This document shows positions 28,786 through 40,609 of a stretch of 64,000 bases of DNA, piece by piece. Within the stretch, counting starts at the first letter, position 1. Each line of letters starts with the position of its first letter. The position numbers and the translations under genes were made by a program. The notes beneath the pieces are model-generated. The model had not been told where the DNA came from. It saw only the letters and a program-made list of their open reading frames with translations, and did not search any database. Source of the stretch: Marinobacter sp. es.042 (GTDB lineage Bacteria > Pseudomonadota > Gammaproteobacteria > Pseudomonadales > Oleiphilaceae); contig NZ_LT897781.1 in assembly GCF_900188315.1 (NCBI RefSeq), positions 1,116,001 to 1,180,000 on the forward strand. Direction: 5' to 3'.

Positions 28786-29411
28786 GCGCAAGGGTCAAAA
28801 TTTGCGGCCTTACCCGCCCCGAGGATATCGACGGGGCTGTTCAATTCGGCGCCGACGCCCTGGGTCTGGTTTTTTATGAGCCGAGTCCCCGGTCAGTGTC
28901 ATTGGATCAGGCCGCCGAGTTGGCAAAGCGTGTTCCGGCGTTCATGTCGGTGGTCGGATTATTTGTTAATCCATCCAGGCAGGAAGTCGAGGCGGTTCTC
29001 GAGCGGGTGCCACTGGATTTGCTGCAGTTTCATGGCGACGAATCGGCGGATTTCTGTGCCAGTTTTGGTCGACGCTGGATCAAGGCCATCAGGGTCCGAG
29101 AGGCGGGGCAGATTGAAGCTGCCTTCGAGGAGTTTCACAATGCTTCCGGCCTGCTGGTCGACGCCTGGGATCCAGACCGGTATGGAGGCACAGGAAAATC
29201 GTTTAACTGGGATCTGATCCCTGACTACCGGCCGCTTCCGATCATATTGGCCGGGGGTTTGTCATCTGATAACGTATTTGCCGCTGTGAAACAGGTGAAA
29301 CCCTGGGCTGTAGATGTCAGTGGCGGTGTTGAGCAGGGCAAAGGCATCAAGGATATCCAGAAAATTTCTCATTTCATTAAAGAGGTTCACCGTGTCTGTA
29401 AAACTGACTGA
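28782..29411 (+). CDS. trpF: Phosphoribosylanthranilate isomerase
   Basis: A 209-residue TIM-barrel enzyme of tryptophan synthesis. The N-terminal [12 protein letters not shown] carries the catalytic cysteine, LLQFHGDE the middle signature, and LLVDAWD the catalytic Asp; [11 protein letters not shown] and [14 protein letters not shown] bind phosphate. The ATG at 28782 overlaps the truA stop; the open frame extends upstream within truA but without sense. It overlaps trpB by 20 nt. Confidence 0.97.
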   Translation: MSARVKICGLTRPEDIDGAVQFGADALGLVFYEPSPRSVSLDQAAELAKRVPAFMSVVGLFVNPSRQEVEAVLERVPLDLLQFHGDESADFCASFGRRWIKAIRVREAGQIEAAFEEFHNASGLLVDAWDPDRYGGTGKSFNWDLIPDYRPLPIILAGGLSSDNVFAAVKQVKPWAVDVSGGVEQGKGIKDIQKISHFIKEVHRVCKTD

Positions 29412-30612
29412 AGAAATGCTGAGCGCACTGCCGGACGCGCGGGGTCACTTCGGGGCCTTTGGTGGGCGATTTGTTTCCGAGACTCTGATGGATTCCCTGA
29501 TGACGCTCGAGAAAGAATACGCCCGCCTGAAAAAGGATCCGGAATTCCAGGCGCGTTTCGACAAGGAACTGGCAGATTATGTTGGCCGGCCAACCCCCCT
29601 GTATTTCGCCGAGCGTCTCAGCCGTGAAACCGGCGGCGCCCAGATCTGGCTCAAGCGTGAAGATCTTTGTCACACCGGTGCCCATAAGGTGAACAACACG
29701 ATCGGCCAGGCGCTGCTTGCCAGTTTCCTCGGTAAAAAGCGGATCATTGCCGAAACCGGTGCGGGTCAGCATGGCGTTGCCACTGCGACTGTTTGCGCTC
29801 GTCTCGGTCTTGAATGCCATGTGTTCATGGGCGCGGAGGATGTCCAGCGACAGTCTCTGAACGTGTTCCGGATGAAGCTTCTGGGCGCGACGGTACATGC
29901 CGTTCAGGGTGGCACCAAAACCCTCAAGGATGCCATGAACGATGCGATGCGTGACTGGGTGGCTCACGTGGACGACACCTTCTATATCATTGGTACCGTT
30001 GCGGGGCCGCATCCATATCCGCTGCTGGTCCGGGATTTCCAGTCGGTAATCGGTCGGGAAACCCGTCGTCAGGCGCTGGAGAAAACCGGCAAATTGCCGG
30101 ATGCCCTGGTTGCGTGTGTGGGTGGTGGTTCCAACGCCATTGGCATGTTCTATCCGTTCCTTTCTGACGAATCGGTACAGCTTTACGGTGTCGAGGCTGG
30201 CGGCCTGGGCATTGATACCGGCAAACACGCGGCACCACTCTGTGCCGGTCGTCCGGGCGTGCTTCACGGTAACCGCACCTACCTGATGGAGGACGAAAAT
30301 GGCCAGATCGCAGGTACGCATTCGGTGAGTGCCGGCCTGGACTACCCAGGGGTGGGTCCAGAGCACAGCTGGTTGAAGGACATTGGCCGTGCCAATTATG
30401 TGTCCGTTACCGATGACGAAGCGATGGAAGGGTTCCGGAAATTGACCCGCGTCGAGGGCATTATGCCCGCGCTGGAAACGGCTCACGCTGTCGCTTATGC
30501 CATCAAACTGGCGGCGACCATGGACAAAGACCAGACCGTTGTCATTAACGTTTCCGGGCGTGGCGACAAGGACATTAACACGGTTGCCAAGCTTGAAGGC
30601 ATCGAGATCTGA
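29392..30612 (+). CDS. trpB: Tryptophan synthase beta subunit
   Basis: A 406-residue PLP enzyme that condenses indole with serine. The PLP lysine is Lys99 in [35 protein letters not shown] and [10 protein letters not shown] (phosphate-binding) are all present. The GTG at 29392 follows AGAGG by 6 nt and lies inside the end of trpF; the longer open frame from 29314 has no support. In Pseudomonas trpBA sits apart with trpI, whereas here it follows trpF directly. Confidence 0.97.
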   Translation: MSVKLTEEMLSALPDARGHFGAFGGRFVSETLMDSLMTLEKEYARLKKDPEFQARFDKELADYVGRPTPLYFAERLSRETGGAQIWLKREDLCHTGAHKVNNTIGQALLASFLGKKRIIAETGAGQHGVATATVCARLGLECHVFMGAEDVQRQSLNVFRMKLLGATVHAVQGGTKTLKDAMNDAMRDWVAHVDDTFYIIGTVAGPHPYPLLVRDFQSVIGRETRRQALEKTGKLPDALVACVGGGSNAIGMFYPFLSDESVQLYGVEAGGLGIDTGKHAAPLCAGRPGVLHGNRTYLMEDENGQIAGTHSVSAGLDYPGVGPEHSWLKDIGRANYVSVTDDEAMEGFRKLTRVEGIMPALETAHAVAYAIKLAATMDKDQTVVINVSGRGDKDINTVAKLEGIEI

Positions 30613-30631
30613 AGAATTAACAGGAGCAGGC

Positions 30632-31444
30632 ATGAGCCGAATTGAAGGGGTCCTCAAGGCCCTGAAAGGACAAGGCCGGAAGGCACTTATTCCCTACATT
30701 ACCGCCGGTGACCCGCATCCCGATGTCACGGTAGATCTGATGCACACGTTGGTTGAGGCGGGGGCAGATATTATCGAGCTGGGGGTGCCGTTCTCTGACC
30801 CCATGGCAGATGGCCCGGTAATCCAGCTTGCCTGTGAGCGGGCCCTGGTGCACGGTACCTCGCTGAGGCAGGTGATTGCCATGGTCAAGGAGTTCCGAAA
30901 GTCAGACGACGCAACTCCGGTGGTTTTGATGGGCTACCTGAACCCGATGGAAGCCATGGGCTACGTGCGTTTTGCAGATGCGGCCAAGGATGCTGGCGTC
31001 GACGGCATTCTGACCGTTGACTTGCCACCGGAGGAGGCCGACGAGGTTGCTCCGTTGTTTACCCAGCGAAATCTCGACGCCATCTTCCTGCTGTCACCAA
31101 CGACGACCGATGACCGGATCCGGGCAATCAGTGAGCACTCCTCCGGTTATGTGTACTATGTTTCTATCAAGGGTGTGACGGGATCGGCCACGATCAACGT
31201 GGAAGAGGTGGCTGCCAAGGTCAATCATATTCACGAACTGACAGCCCTCCCGGTGGGTGTTGGTTTCGGTATTCGTGATGCGGAAACTGCCGCGGCGGTC
31301 GGTCGGGTATCCGATGGTGTAATTGTTGGCAGCGTCCTGGTCGATACAATAGCCAGAAATCAGGCAGATACCGACCAGCTCAAGCGGGCATTGACGGATC
31401 TGCTCCACCCGATGCGTGAAGCACTGGACAGTCTCGCCTCCTGA
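30632..31444 (+). CDS. trpA: Tryptophan synthase alpha subunit
   Basis: A 270-residue TIM-barrel subunit that releases indole from indole-3-glycerol phosphate and channels it to Trp[14 protein letters not shown], the catalytic Glu in [16 protein letters not shown] (with the Asp in the same segment), and [12 protein letters not shown] are present. CAGGAGCAGG precedes the ATG. It is 19 bp after trpB and 46 bp before accD. Confidence 0.98.
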   Translation: MSRIEGVLKALKGQGRKALIPYITAGDPHPDVTVDLMHTLVEAGADIIELGVPFSDPMADGPVIQLACERALVHGTSLRQVIAMVKEFRKSDDATPVVLMGYLNPMEAMGYVRFADAAKDAGVDGILTVDLPPEEADEVAPLFTQRNLDAIFLLSPTTTDDRIRAISEHSSGYVYYVSIKGVTGSATINVEEVAAKVNHIHELTALPVGVGFGIRDAETAAAVGRVSDGVIVGSVLVDTIARNQADTDQLKRALTDLLHPMREALDSLAS

Positions 31445-31490
31445 ATGAAGGGGAGGAGGGCAAACAGGCGTCAAAGGACAGGATGAGACC

Positions 31491-32417
31491 ATGAGTAACT
31501 GGCTGGACAAGATTATGCCGAGCAAGATACGCTCGGAGTCGAAGCAGAGAACCGGCGTACCCGAGGGGCTGTGGAAGAAGTGTCCCAAGTGCGGCGCGTT
31601 TCTCTACAAGCCGGAACTTGAGAAGAACCTGGATGTGTGCCCGAAATGTAACCATCATTTGAGAGTCACTGCGCGCCGGCGCCTCGAAATTTTTCTTGAT
31701 CCAGAGGGTCGTGAAGAAATTGCCGCTGAGCTTGAGCCTTGGGATCGATTGAAGTTCAAGGATAGTAAGCGGTACAAAGATCGGTTGTCCCAGGCGCAGA
31801 AAGCTACTGGGGAAAAGGATGCTCTCGTAGCGATGAAAGGCACGACGCTCGGGGTTCCTTTAGTTGCCTGCGCGTTCGAATTTGGATTCCTTGGTGGCTC
31901 TATGGGGCAAGTGGTCGGGGAGAAGTTTGTCCAGGCCGCAAATGTTGCTCTCAAGGAGCGTATCCCGTTGGTCTGCTTCTCAGCCAGCGGCGGCGCCCGC
32001 ATGCAGGAAGCGATCCTGTCGTTGATGCAGATGTCGAAGACAGCCGCTGTGCTTGAGAGGATGAAAGTTGAGGGTATTCCCTATATCTCGGTGATGACGG
32101 ACCCTGTCTTCGGTGGCGTTTCCGCCAGTCTGGCCATGCTGGGGGATCTCAACATTGCAGAGCCAAACGCATTGATCGGCTTCGCCGGCCCCCGGGTTAT
32201 CGAACAGACGGTTCGTGAAAAACTGCCGGAAGGTTTCCAGCGCAGTGAGTTCCTGCTTGAGCATGGCGCGATTGATATGATTCTCCATCGCCACCAGATG
32301 CGCGAACGCATTGCTCACGTGCTCGCCAAGTTTACCGGCCAGGAGCGCCCGGGAACCGAAGACCCGATTGAGTTTGAAGTCTCGGAGAAGCCCGAAACCG
32401 ATGCCCCTGCCGAGTAG
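31491..32417 (+). CDS. accD: Acetyl-CoA carboxylase carboxyltransferase beta subunit
   Basis: A 308-residue subunit that, with AccA, transfers the carboxyl group from biotin to acetyl-CoA to make malonyl-CoA. The zinc ribbon is Cys31, Cys34, Cys50 and Cys53. The crotonase-like core contains [11 protein letters not shown] and [10 protein letters not shown]. Only the last residues (about 290-308) differ freely from relatives. It overlaps folC by 17 nt, as is common in this conserved accD-folC pair. Confidence 0.98.
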   Translation: MSNWLDKIMPSKIRSESKQRTGVPEGLWKKCPKCGAFLYKPELEKNLDVCPKCNHHLRVTARRRLEIFLDPEGREEIAAELEPWDRLKFKDSKRYKDRLSQAQKATGEKDALVAMKGTTLGVPLVACAFEFGFLGGSMGQVVGEKFVQAANVALKERIPLVCFSASGGARMQEAILSLMQMSKTAAVLERMKVEGIPYISVMTDPVFGGVSASLAMLGDLNIAEPNALIGFAGPRVIEQTVREKLPEGFQRSEFLLEHGAIDMILHRHQMRERIAHVLAKFTGQERPGTEDPIEFEVSEKPETDAPAE

Positions 32418-33723
32418 CCCTGCAGACCAGCCCTCGGCATCGCCGGGGCCTGGTGCCACTGTCGATCAGTGGCTTACCTACCTGGAAGCGATACACCCTA
32501 CAGAGATTGATCTCGGCCTTGACCGGGTCCTCGTGGTTCTGCGGCGGCTGTTCCGGCGAAAGCCGTCCGCCCGGATCATCACTGTGGCTGGCACTAACGG
32601 CAAAGGCAGCGCGGTTGCCACTGTGGAGTCCCTGTTGCGCGCGGCTGGCCGCCGGACCGGCGCGTATACCTCGCCCCATCTACAACGCTATAACGAACGT
32701 GTGCGTCTTAATGGTGAGGATATCTCCGACGATGCGCTTGTCAGGGCGTTCGAAGCCGTCGAAAAAGCACGTGGCAACGTCTCTCTTACCTATTTTGAAT
32801 TCGGAACTCTTGCCGCTTTCGTGGCCTTTGCCGATGCGGGCCTTGATGACTGGGTGCTGGAAGTTGGCCTGGGTGGGCGGCTGGATGCTGTCAATGTCCT
32901 GGATGCGGATTTTGCCATCCTGACATCGGTGGACATCGACCATGTTGCGTTCCTTGGTGACAACCGCGAAGTCATCGGGTTTGAAAAGGCCGGGGTTCTG
33001 AGACCGGGCATCCCCTCGGTCTACGCCGATTCTGATCCGCCACGTTCGGTGCTTCAGCAGGCCACTGCGCAGAAAGTAGAACTGGCTTTGCTGGGGCGTG
33101 ATTATGAGCTGGTGAGCGAGCAGCAAGCAGGCGATGATGCTCCGGCGGTAGTGCTTCGCCACAAAAGCCAGGCGATTCGTCTGCCGGCCGTTCCACTGCC
33201 GATCAAAAGCGTGGCAGCCGCAGTGGTGGCCATACGGGAGCTTGAACCGAACCTGCCGGTATCAGTCATTGAGCAGGTGCTTTCAGGTCTGAGTGTGCCC
33301 GGGCGTTTCGAGCGTGTTGGTTCCGCACCGGATATCTTTCTGGATGTTGGTCATAACCCCCATGCTGCCGGTTGGTTGTCTGGTCAGTTGAGTCAGCTAA
33401 AATCCCCGGGCAGGCGGGTGCATGGAGTTTATGGCGCCCTGGCTGACAAGGACGTGGCAGGTGTGGGCAGAGCCATGGTTGATGTGGTCGATGCCTGGTA
33501 TCTGGCCGGTCTCAAAGTACCAAGAGGCCTTTCCGATCAAGACCTGCAAGCAAGACTGGCCGATTCGGGGATCCAGGCGCCGGCTTTCGAATCCGTGCGG
33601 GAGGCGTTGGTTTCAGCATTGGCCGAGGCTGACCCGAACGATCTTGTGATTGTGTTCGGTTCTTTCTTCACGGTCGCTGAAGGACGCGAGATTCTGCTCG
33701 CTGGCAAGGCAGCCGGAAGCTAG
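32401..33723 (+). CDS. folC: Dihydrofolate/folylpolyglutamate synthase
   Basis: A 440-residue Mur-ligase-like enzyme adding glycine-linked glutamates: it makes dihydrofolate from dihydropteroate and then polyglutamates. The P-loop is [36 protein letters not shown] and [12 protein letters not shown] are family motifs, and the Lys in [11 protein letters not shown] is probably the carbamylated one. The ATG at 32401 lies inside accD; the frame is open further upstream only as a shadow. PabB in this window supplies the same pathway. Confidence 0.97.
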   Translation: MPLPSSPADQPSASPGPGATVDQWLTYLEAIHPTEIDLGLDRVLVVLRRLFRRKPSARIITVAGTNGKGSAVATVESLLRAAGRRTGAYTSPHLQRYNERVRLNGEDISDDALVRAFEAVEKARGNVSLTYFEFGTLAAFVAFADAGLDDWVLEVGLGGRLDAVNVLDADFAILTSVDIDHVAFLGDNREVIGFEKAGVLRPGIPSVYADSDPPRSVLQQATAQKVELALLGRDYELVSEQQAGDDAPAVVLRHKSQAIRLPAVPLPIKSVAAAVVAIRELEPNLPVSVIEQVLSGLSVPGRFERVGSAPDIFLDVGHNPHAAGWLSGQLSQLKSPGRRVHGVYGALADKDVAGVGRAMVDVVDAWYLAGLKVPRGLSDQDLQARLADSGIQAPAFESVREALVSALAEADPNDLVIVFGSFFTVAEGREILLAGKAAGS

Positions 33724-33764
33724 GCAGGCCGCCTTAAACTTTGTCCATGGCCGGGCCTGACACT

Positions 33765-33793
33765 TTGAGTTCCGGTTGCCGGCCAGTTAGTAT
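33765..33793 (+). promoter_or_regulatory. Candidate sigma-70 promoter before dedD-cvpA-purF
   Basis: TTGAGT at 33765-33770 and TAGTAT at 33788-33793, 17 bp apart, each 4 of 6 to consensus, about 54 bp before the dedD start. Pattern only. The gap of 123 bp after folC makes an internal promoter plausible. Confidence 0.4.
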
Positions 33794-33846
33794 CTGCGCA
33801 TGGGTGCCCGTCGGGGCGCAGTCATAACAGTTGGGAGCCTAGCAAC

Positions 33847-34518
33847 GTGGATGGACTGAAACAGAGAATAATCGGGGCGCTGGTACTTGTTTCCCTGGCG
33901 GTTATCTTTGTTCCCATGCTTTTTGATGAGCCTCATTCCGAGCGCACGTCCACAACCATCAAGATTCCGGAAGAGCCGCCTTTCCCTGAAGTGGAAGCGC
34001 CCGAATCGGAATTGGCGCCGGCGCCGTCTTACGGTCTTGAGTCCAGCGATAGTGGCCTGGCAGCACCCTCAAGCGCGCAAGAAGCAGAGGATTCCCCGGG
34101 TTATCGTATCCTGGAAGAGGCGCCTGGCCAGGATGAGGTGCAGGACGTAACCGATTCGTCCGATGCTGGCCAGCCCGAGAGCGACAACGCTCAGGAATCC
34201 GCCAATGAGCCGGCTCAGACATCTGAACAAACCTCGGAGAGCGCTGCCACAGAAGCTGCAGAGTATGAGCGGTCGCTGGATGGCGCCTGGGTGGTGCAGT
34301 TGGGCAGCTTTGGCAATGCCGACAACGCCCGACGCCTGAGGGATCAGGTCCGGGAGCAGGGCTATGGCTCTCATCTTCAGGAGGTTGTCCGCGGCGACAC
34401 AACGCTGACAAGGGTCTTCAGCGGGCCCTTTGCGTCAAAAACCGAGGCCGAATCCGCCAAAAGGGCTCTGGACGATGCCTTTGGTCTTAACAGTCTGGTG
34501 ACCTCCGGCGAAAAATAA
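33847..34518 (+). CDS. dedD: SPOR-domain protein (DedD-like)
   Basis: A 223-residue inner-membrane protein. A single N-terminal membrane helix (about residues 8-25, IIGALVLVSLAVIFVPML), a long acidic Pro/Ser/Glu linker and a C-terminal SPOR domain (about 145-220, WVVQLGSFGNADNARRLRDQV and RVFSGPFASKTEAESAKRAL). SPOR domains bind denuded septal peptidoglycan, so it should localise to the division site. The GTG start is the only good one. Position folC-dedD-cvpA is conserved in gammaproteobacteria. Confidence 0.9.
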   Translation: MDGLKQRIIGALVLVSLAVIFVPMLFDEPHSERTSTTIKIPEEPPFPEVEAPESELAPAPSYGLESSDSGLAAPSSAQEAEDSPGYRILEEAPGQDEVQDVTDSSDAGQPESDNAQESANEPAQTSEQTSESAATEAAEYERSLDGAWVVQLGSFGNADNARRLRDQVREQGYGSHLQEVVRGDTTLTRVFSGPFASKTEAESAKRALDDAFGLNSLVTSGEK

Positions 34519-34609
34519 CGCCCGGGGTCCGGTTTATGTGTGTCTTGCGGTTTGGCGAACCGGGGTTTCCTGATAGAATTCGCGCTTCCTTTTCTCCACC
34601 GGGTTTTCA

Positions 34610-35179
34610 ATGGAAGCGCTGATCTGGATTGACTGGGTCATTATCGCCCTGATTACAGTTTCCACCCTCATCAGTCTGAAACGGGGCTTTGTACGGGAAG
34701 CCCTCTCGCTGGTGACCTGGGTGGGCGCGTTCATCCTGGCCAGAACCTTCCACCCCCAGATGCAGTCCCTGCTGGAGAGCACGGTTGAAACGCCGCTTGT
34801 CCGGCTTATTGCTGCTTTTGCCATACTTTTCTTCGGAACGCTCATCGTCGGTGCCATCATCAACAACATGATCGGTCATCTGATTCGGGCCACCGGCTTG
34901 TCGGCCACCGATCGGGTGCTTGGGATGGGGTTTGGCCTTTTGCGGGGCGTGGTGGTGGTGATCGTTGCGATTGCATTTACCCGTTACACACCGCTGGCCC
35001 AGGATACCTGGTGGCGCACCTCGATCATTATTGATCGCCTGGCGGTGGTGGAAGACTGGTCCAGACGGACCCTGGGCGATGAATTTGCGCGCTTTCTTGG
35101 GCCTGCGCCCGAAAGCGCGCCGGAACCGGATTCCGTTACAGAGCAGGAAGGCGTGGAACCCGCGTCCGTGTCCCGCTAA
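34610..35179 (+). CDS. cvpA: CvpA family membrane protein
   Basis: A 189-residue inner-membrane protein with about four membrane segments and a variable, acidic, Pro-rich C-terminal tail. WIDWVIIALITVSTLISLKRGFVREALSLVTWVGAFI is the typical start region of CvpA. In E. coli it was named for colicin V production; it now has roles in envelope stress and bile tolerance in other bacteria, but its biochemistry is open. It lies 34 bp before purF, as is usual. Confidence 0.93.
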   Translation: MEALIWIDWVIIALITVSTLISLKRGFVREALSLVTWVGAFILARTFHPQMQSLLESTVETPLVRLIAAFAILFFGTLIVGAIINNMIGHLIRATGLSATDRVLGMGFGLLRGVVVVIVAIAFTRYTPLAQDTWWRTSIIIDRLAVVEDWSRRTLGDEFARFLGPAPESAPEPDSVTEQEGVEPASVSR

Positions 35180-35213
35180 CATTCAGTTTTAACACTCGGA
35201 GATACACTTATCC

Positions 35214-36740
35214 ATGTGTGGCATTGTCGGCATCGTCAGTACTTCCAACGTCAATCAGTCGCTCTATGATGCGCTGACCGTACTTCAGCACCGGGGCCAG
35301 GACGCGGCGGGCATTGTGACATTTCAGGATGAACGGTTTTTCCTCCGCAAAGACAATGGCCTGGTACGGGATGTTTTCCATACCCGTCATATGCGTCGTC
35401 TGGTGGGCAACGTGGGTATAGGCCACGTGCGCTATCCGACTGCCGGCAGTTCCAGCTCTGCCGAAGCCCAGCCGTTCTATGTAAACAGCCCGTATGGCAT
35501 TACCCTCGCTCACAACGGCAACCTGACCAATGCTGATGATCTCAGCAAGGACCTGTTCCGGACCGATCTGCGCCACATCAACACGAACTCCGACTCGGAA
35601 GTGCTGTTGAACGTGTTCGCCCATGAATTGCAGAAGCTTGGCAAGCTGGACCCGACCAAGGATGAGATCTTTTCTGCGGTGAGCGCGGTTCATAAGCGCT
35701 GCCGGGGTGCCTACGCCGTCATTGCCATGATTACCGGCTATGGCATTGTTGGCTTCCGGGACCCGAATGGTATCCGGCCTGCCTGCTACGGCGAACGCAC
35801 TGACGAGAATGGCCGCAAGGAATACATGATTGCCTCTGAAAGTGTTGCCCTGAACGCAGCGGGTTACAGCCTCGTGCGCGATATTGCCCCGGGCGAGGCG
35901 GTCTATATCGAAACTGACGGTACCCTGTATACCCGCCAGTGCGCCGAGCAGCCGCATCTGTACCCTTGCATTTTCGAACACGTGTATTTCGCACGGCCTG
36001 ACTCCATCATAGATAAGGTGTCCGTTTACAAGGCTCGGCTGCGCATGGGCGAAACACTGGCGGAGAAAGTTCTCCGCGAGACGCCGGATCACGATATCGA
36101 CGTTGTCATGCCAATTCCGGACACCAGCCGGACGTCAGCCATGCAGATGGCGCATCGCCTGGGTGTGAAATTCCGGGAAGGCTTTATCAAAAACCGCTAC
36201 ATCGGCCGGACATTTATCATGCCGGGCCAGAAAATGCGCAAGAAATCGGTCCGACAGAAGCTTAACCCGATCGATCTGGAGTTTCGTGGCAAAAACGTGA
36301 TGCTGGTGGATGATTCCATCGTTCGCGGAACCACCTGCAAGGAAATCGTCCAGATGGCTCGGGATGCCGGTGCCCGTAAGGTCTATTTTGCGTCTGCGGC
36401 GCCTCCTGTTCGCTACCCGAACGTGTATGGTATCGACATGCCCTCCGCCAGTGAGCTCATTGCCCACGGGCGCACCGTAGAGCAAATCCGGGAACTGATC
36501 GGTGCCGACTGGCTGCTCTATCAGGATCTGGAGGACCTTATAACCTGCGTCAGTGAAGTGAACGACGACATTGAGGGGTGGGAGTGCTCTGTATTCACTG
36601 GCGATTATGTAACCGGTGATGTCGATGAAGCATATTTAAGCCGCATTGACGGCTTGCGCAATGACGAAAAGCGATCCGAGAGTGCCGGTGGTGCTGACGG
36701 GGACAATGGCATTATCGACTTGCATAACGACGAAGACTGA
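35214..36740 (+). CDS. purF: Amidophosphoribosyltransferase
   Basis: A 508-residue enzyme committing PRPP to purine synthesis with glutamine-derived ammonia. The Ntn-hydrolase domain starts MCGIVGIV, with Cys2 as the nucleophile after Met removal; QHRGQDAAG and [12 protein letters not shown] follow. The C-terminal phosphoribosyltransferase domain has [13 protein letters not shown] (PRPP loop, about residues 362-374). Length is standard. Confidence 0.98.
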   Translation: MCGIVGIVSTSNVNQSLYDALTVLQHRGQDAAGIVTFQDERFFLRKDNGLVRDVFHTRHMRRLVGNVGIGHVRYPTAGSSSSAEAQPFYVNSPYGITLAHNGNLTNADDLSKDLFRTDLRHINTNSDSEVLLNVFAHELQKLGKLDPTKDEIFSAVSAVHKRCRGAYAVIAMITGYGIVGFRDPNGIRPACYGERTDENGRKEYMIASESVALNAAGYSLVRDIAPGEAVYIETDGTLYTRQCAEQPHLYPCIFEHVYFARPDSIIDKVSVYKARLRMGETLAEKVLRETPDHDIDVVMPIPDTSRTSAMQMAHRLGVKFREGFIKNRYIGRTFIMPGQKMRKKSVRQKLNPIDLEFRGKNVMLVDDSIVRGTTCKEIVQMARDAGARKVYFASAAPPVRYPNVYGIDMPSASELIAHGRTVEQIRELIGADWLLYQDLEDLITCVSEVNDDIEGWECSVFTGDYVTGDVDEAYLSRIDGLRNDEKRSESAGGADGDNGIIDLHNDED

Positions 36741-36766
36741 ACGCCGCTTTCAGGCAGGAGATGTAG

Positions 36767-38008
36767 ATGACTTTTCGCCGCGAAGAAACTGTCTGGATCC
36801 CGGAGTCCGACCTGGACGGGATGTCCGTGGACACCCTGGCCGTGAGGGCAGGGCAGATCCGCACCGGGCAGCTTGAGCACAGCGACGCGATATTCCCCAC
36901 GTCCAGCTTCGTTTATGGCAGCGCGGCGCAGGCGGCGGCGCGATTTGGCGGCGAAGAGCCCGGAAACATTTACTCCCGGTTTACCAACCCTACGGTCCAG
37001 GCGTTTGAAGGCCGGATCGCGGCCATGGAAGGCGGTGAGCGTGCGGTCGCCACCGCATCCGGTATGTCTGCGATCCTGAGCACCTGCATGGCGCTGCTCA
37101 AGAGCGGCGATCATGTGATCTGTTCCAGGGGTGTGTTTGGCACCACCAACGTGTTGTTCCAGAAATACATGGCACGTTTCGGGGTGGAAACCACGTTTGT
37201 CAGTCTGACGGATATGGAAGAGTGGCAGGCGTCGATCCGTCCCGAAACCCGGATGCTGTTTATTGAAACGCCCTCCAATCCGCTCTGCGAAGTGGCGGAT
37301 ATGGAGGTCCTGGGGCAGCTAGCACGAGACAGCGATGCCCTGTTCGTGGTCGATAACTGCTTTTGCACACCGGTGCTCCAGCGTCCATTGGAGCAGGGCG
37401 CAGACATCGTGATTCACTCGGCGACCAAATATCTGGATGGTCAGGGTCGCTGCGTGGGCGGCGTCGTGGTCGGATCCGAGAAGATGATGGAAGAGATCTA
37501 TGGCTTCCTGCGTTCCGCCGGGCCCACCATGAGCCCCTTCAACGCCTGGGTGTTTCAGAAAGGCCTGGAAACCTTACCAATTCGTATGCGCGCCCACTGT
37601 GACAATGCGTTAGAGTTGGCCTTGTGGCTGGAGCAACAGCCGGCAGTCGAACGTGTTTTCTACGCCGGGCTCCAGAGTCATCCGCAACATGAGCTGGCGA
37701 AAAAGCAGCAGACCGGGTTTGGTGGTGTGCTGTCGTTCCAGCTCAAGGGTGCGCGGGAGGAGGCATGGCGCTTCATCGATGGCACCCGGATGATCTCCAT
37801 CACCGCAAACCTCGGTGACGTCAAGACCACGATCACCCACCCGGCCACAACCACTCACGGGCGACTATCCCCGGAGGATAAGGCGCGGGCCGGGATCACG
37901 GAGAATCTGGTACGGATTTCCGTGGGGATCGAAGCCGTAGAAGACCTGAAAACCGATCTTGAACGCGGCTTTCAGGCGCTTCGGAACGAAAGCACCGATA
38001 ACGTCTGA
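36767..38008 (+). CDS. metZ: O-succinylhomoserine sulfhydrylase
   Basis: A 413-residue PLP enzyme of the Cys/Met family that makes homocysteine directly from O-succinylhomoserine and sulfide. PLP Lys221 lies in HSATKYLDG; SRFTNPTVQAFEGRIAAMEGGE and ATASGMSAI are typical. MetZ rather than MetB is supported by the purF-metZ neighbourhood and by sequence character. It joins the sulfide made through CysH to the homoserine pool from Asd. The ATG is 26 bp after purF and ftsK follows after 6 bp. Confidence 0.95.
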   Translation: MTFRREETVWIPESDLDGMSVDTLAVRAGQIRTGQLEHSDAIFPTSSFVYGSAAQAAARFGGEEPGNIYSRFTNPTVQAFEGRIAAMEGGERAVATASGMSAILSTCMALLKSGDHVICSRGVFGTTNVLFQKYMARFGVETTFVSLTDMEEWQASIRPETRMLFIETPSNPLCEVADMEVLGQLARDSDALFVVDNCFCTPVLQRPLEQGADIVIHSATKYLDGQGRCVGGVVVGSEKMMEEIYGFLRSAGPTMSPFNAWVFQKGLETLPIRMRAHCDNALELALWLEQQPAVERVFYAGLQSHPQHELAKKQQTGFGGVLSFQLKGAREEAWRFIDGTRMISITANLGDVKTTITHPATTTHGRLSPEDKARAGITENLVRISVGIEAVEDLKTDLERGFQALRNESTDNV

Positions 38009-38014
38009 GCATTC

Positions 38015-40597
38015 ATGGCCGAATCTGCAAAAGCGAAGAAAGCACCACAGGAACTGACAGAGAAGCAGCAGCGCTTTCGCCGGCTGGCCGCCCAGGGCGC
38101 TCGAGAAGGCGCCGTCATCGCGCTTATTGCCCTTTGCATTTACCTTTCCATGGCACTGGTTACCTTTAGCCCGTCAGATCCGGGCTGGGCCAGTATTGGT
38201 CATGACACCAGCGTTCAGAATTATGCGGGCCGAACCGGTGCCTGGCTCGCCAGCCTGTTCATGGATTTCTTCGGCCACGTTGCCTATCTGTTCCCGGTCA
38301 TGATTGCGGGATACGCGTTGATGCTCATCCGTCGGCGTAACGATTCTCTGGATCTGCATTGGCCGCTGTTCATGATGCGCTTCGGTGGTTTTTTGCTGAT
38401 TCTTCTCTCGGCAACCAGTCTGTTGTCGCTGTATTCCGTGTTTGGTCTGGGGGCGTCCTCGGGCGGTGTCCTTGGAACGGCTGTTGCCGACGCCATGGTG
38501 CGGTTTTTCAACCTGCCGGCAACAACCCTGCTGCTGATTGCCATTTTCCTGTTCGCGTTAACGGTTACCACCGGGCTTTCCTGGTTCTGGCTGATGGATC
38601 AGGTGGGCGGTTTGACGCTCAGAACGGGCCTTGCCATCAAGAGCCTGTTTAAAGGCAAGCCGAAATCGGAAAAACCAGAGCCCAAACCAGAACCCAGAGC
38701 TGAGCCACCGGTGGTAAAGGACCGTGTGCCGGCCATGGACAGCAAACGGCAGAAAGCAGATGCCGACAAACCACGCTGGTGGCAACGGATTCCAGGCTTT
38801 GGGCCGAAGAAGGTAAAAGCCCCGAAGCCCGCGTCGAAGCAAGAAACCGGTCGAAAAGAGCCGGCATTGGATGGTCTTTCTGCCGAAGTTGACCCGGAAC
38901 CTGCGAGGCTCGAAAGCTTCAGTTCACGGGATGAGGCTCCTGGTGCTAATGGAAAACCCGCCAAACCCGAGCCATCTCCTCAGCCCGCCGGACGGTCGCT
39001 GAAGATTTCGCCCTTCAAGAAAGATGAGCAGCCTGCCCAGTCGAAAGACAAGGGCAATAAACAGCCATCGCTGCTGGAAGACATTGAAAGCCCGATTCCG
39101 CCGATCTCTCTGCTGGACCCGCCCGAGGAACACAAAGAGAGAGGCTACTCCGAAGAATCCCTGGAGCATATGTCCCGCCTGCTTGAAGAAAAGCTGGGGG
39201 ATTTCGGGGTGTCCGTGGAAGTGGTTGAGGTCAACCCCGGTCCCGTTATTACCCGATTCGAGATCAAGCCGGCCCCAGGTGTGAAAGTCAGCAAGATTTC
39301 CAACCTGGCAAAGGATCTGGCCCGTTCACTGGCCGTACTGAGTGTTCGGGTGGTCGAGGTGATTCCCGGCAAGTCTGTGGTCGGTATCGAGATTCCCAAC
39401 GAAGAACGGGAAATGGTCCGGCTCAGTGAAGTGCTTGGCGCGCGGGTGTTCCAGGATTCCAGCTCACCGCTGACCCTGGCACTGGGTAACGACATTGGCG
39501 GTAACCCGATGGTTGCCAATCTCTCCAAAATGCCGCACCTGCTGGTGGCGGGCACCACCGGTTCCGGTAAATCCGTCGGCGTCAATGCCATGCTGCTCAG
39601 TATGCTGCTGAAGGCGGGGCCGGAGGAGGTCCGCTTCATCATGGTGGACCCCAAGATGCTGGAGCTCAGCATCTACGACGGCATTCCGCACCTGCTGGCG
39701 CCGGTGGTCACCGATATGAAGGAGGCGGCCAACGCACTACGTTGGTGTGTCGCTGAAATGGAGCGCCGGTACAAGTTGATGGCGAGTCTCGGGGTTCGAA
39801 ACCTCGCAGGCTATAACCGCAAGGTCAAAGATGCGATGGCCGCCGGCGAGCCACTTCTTGATCCGTTCTGGAAGCCGGACGAGTACCTGGCCAACGACGA
39901 GCAGGAGCGCCCCGAGCTGGACACGCTTCCCTTCATCGTGGTTGTTATTGATGAATTTGCCGACATGATGATGATCGTCGGCAAGAAGGTTGAGGAACTC
40001 ATTGCCCGGATTGCCCAGAAGGCGCGGGCGGCCGGTATCCACCTGATCCTTGCGACCCAGAGGCCGTCGGTGGATGTGATCACCGGTCTGATCAAGGCCA
40101 ACATTCCCACCCGGATGTCGTTCCAGGTCTCGTCCAAGATCGATTCGCGCACGGTGCTGGATCAGGGCGGCGCCGAGCAGCTCCTGGGGCATGGTGACAT
40201 GCTCTACCTGCCACCAGGCTCTGGCCTGCCGGTTCGGGTGCATGGGGCTTTTGTGGATGACGATGAAGTCCATCGCGTGGTGAGTGCATGGAAAGCTCGG
40301 GGTGAGCCCGTATACGTTGACGATGTTCTCAATGGCGCCGAAGGCGAGAGCCTGCCGGGCGTTCCCAATCTCTCGGAAGGAGGCGGGGATAGTGAAGGGG
40401 ATGCTCTTTATGACGAGGCCGTTGCCTTCGTTACCGAAGGTCGCCGCGTTTCGATTTCATCGGTACAGCGAAAATTCAAGATCGGGTACAACCGGGCGGC
40501 CAACCTGGTTGATGCCATGGAAGCATCCGGCGTAGTAAGCGCCGCAGGCCATAACGGGGCCCGAGAAGTTCTGGCACCGCCGCCACCCAGAGATTAG
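38015..40597 (+). CDS. ftsK: DNA translocase FtsK
   Basis: An 860-residue septal DNA pump. Four or five membrane helices occupy about residues 28-195, then a Pro/Lys/Glu-rich linker, then the RecA-like motor: Walker A GTTGSGKS (513-520), Walker [12 protein letters not shown] (Asp646-Glu647), [19 protein letters not shown], and a C-terminal gamma winged-helix domain (about 790-850, [23 protein letters not shown]) that reads KOPS sites and contacts XerD. The linker is short compared with E. coli FtsK (1329 aa) but normal for relatives. lolA follows after 12 bp. Confidence 0.97.
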   Translation: MAESAKAKKAPQELTEKQQRFRRLAAQGAREGAVIALIALCIYLSMALVTFSPSDPGWASIGHDTSVQNYAGRTGAWLASLFMDFFGHVAYLFPVMIAGYALMLIRRRNDSLDLHWPLFMMRFGGFLLILLSATSLLSLYSVFGLGASSGGVLGTAVADAMVRFFNLPATTLLLIAIFLFALTVTTGLSWFWLMDQVGGLTLRTGLAIKSLFKGKPKSEKPEPKPEPRAEPPVVKDRVPAMDSKRQKADADKPRWWQRIPGFGPKKVKAPKPASKQETGRKEPALDGLSAEVDPEPARLESFSSRDEAPGANGKPAKPEPSPQPAGRSLKISPFKKDEQPAQSKDKGNKQPSLLEDIESPIPPISLLDPPEEHKERGYSEESLEHMSRLLEEKLGDFGVSVEVVEVNPGPVITRFEIKPAPGVKVSKISNLAKDLARSLAVLSVRVVEVIPGKSVVGIEIPNEEREMVRLSEVLGARVFQDSSSPLTLALGNDIGGNPMVANLSKMPHLLVAGTTGSGKSVGVNAMLLSMLLKAGPEEVRFIMVDPKMLELSIYDGIPHLLAPVVTDMKEAANALRWCVAEMERRYKLMASLGVRNLAGYNRKVKDAMAAGEPLLDPFWKPDEYLANDEQERPELDTLPFIVVVIDEFADMMMIVGKKVEELIARIAQKARAAGIHLILATQRPSVDVITGLIKANIPTRMSFQVSSKIDSRTVLDQGGAEQLLGHGDMLYLPPGSGLPVRVHGAFVDDDEVHRVVSAWKARGEPVYVDDVLNGAEGESLPGVPNLSEGGGDSEGDALYDEAVAFVTEGRRVSISSVQRKFKIGYNRAANLVDAMEASGVVSAAGHNGAREVLAPPPPRD

Positions 40598-40609
40598 GAG
40601 TAACGAGTA

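Noticed and set aside
29377-30657. Antisense frame of 426 codons over trpB
   Set aside because: Same reason: complete overlap with a certain gene and no protein-like character.
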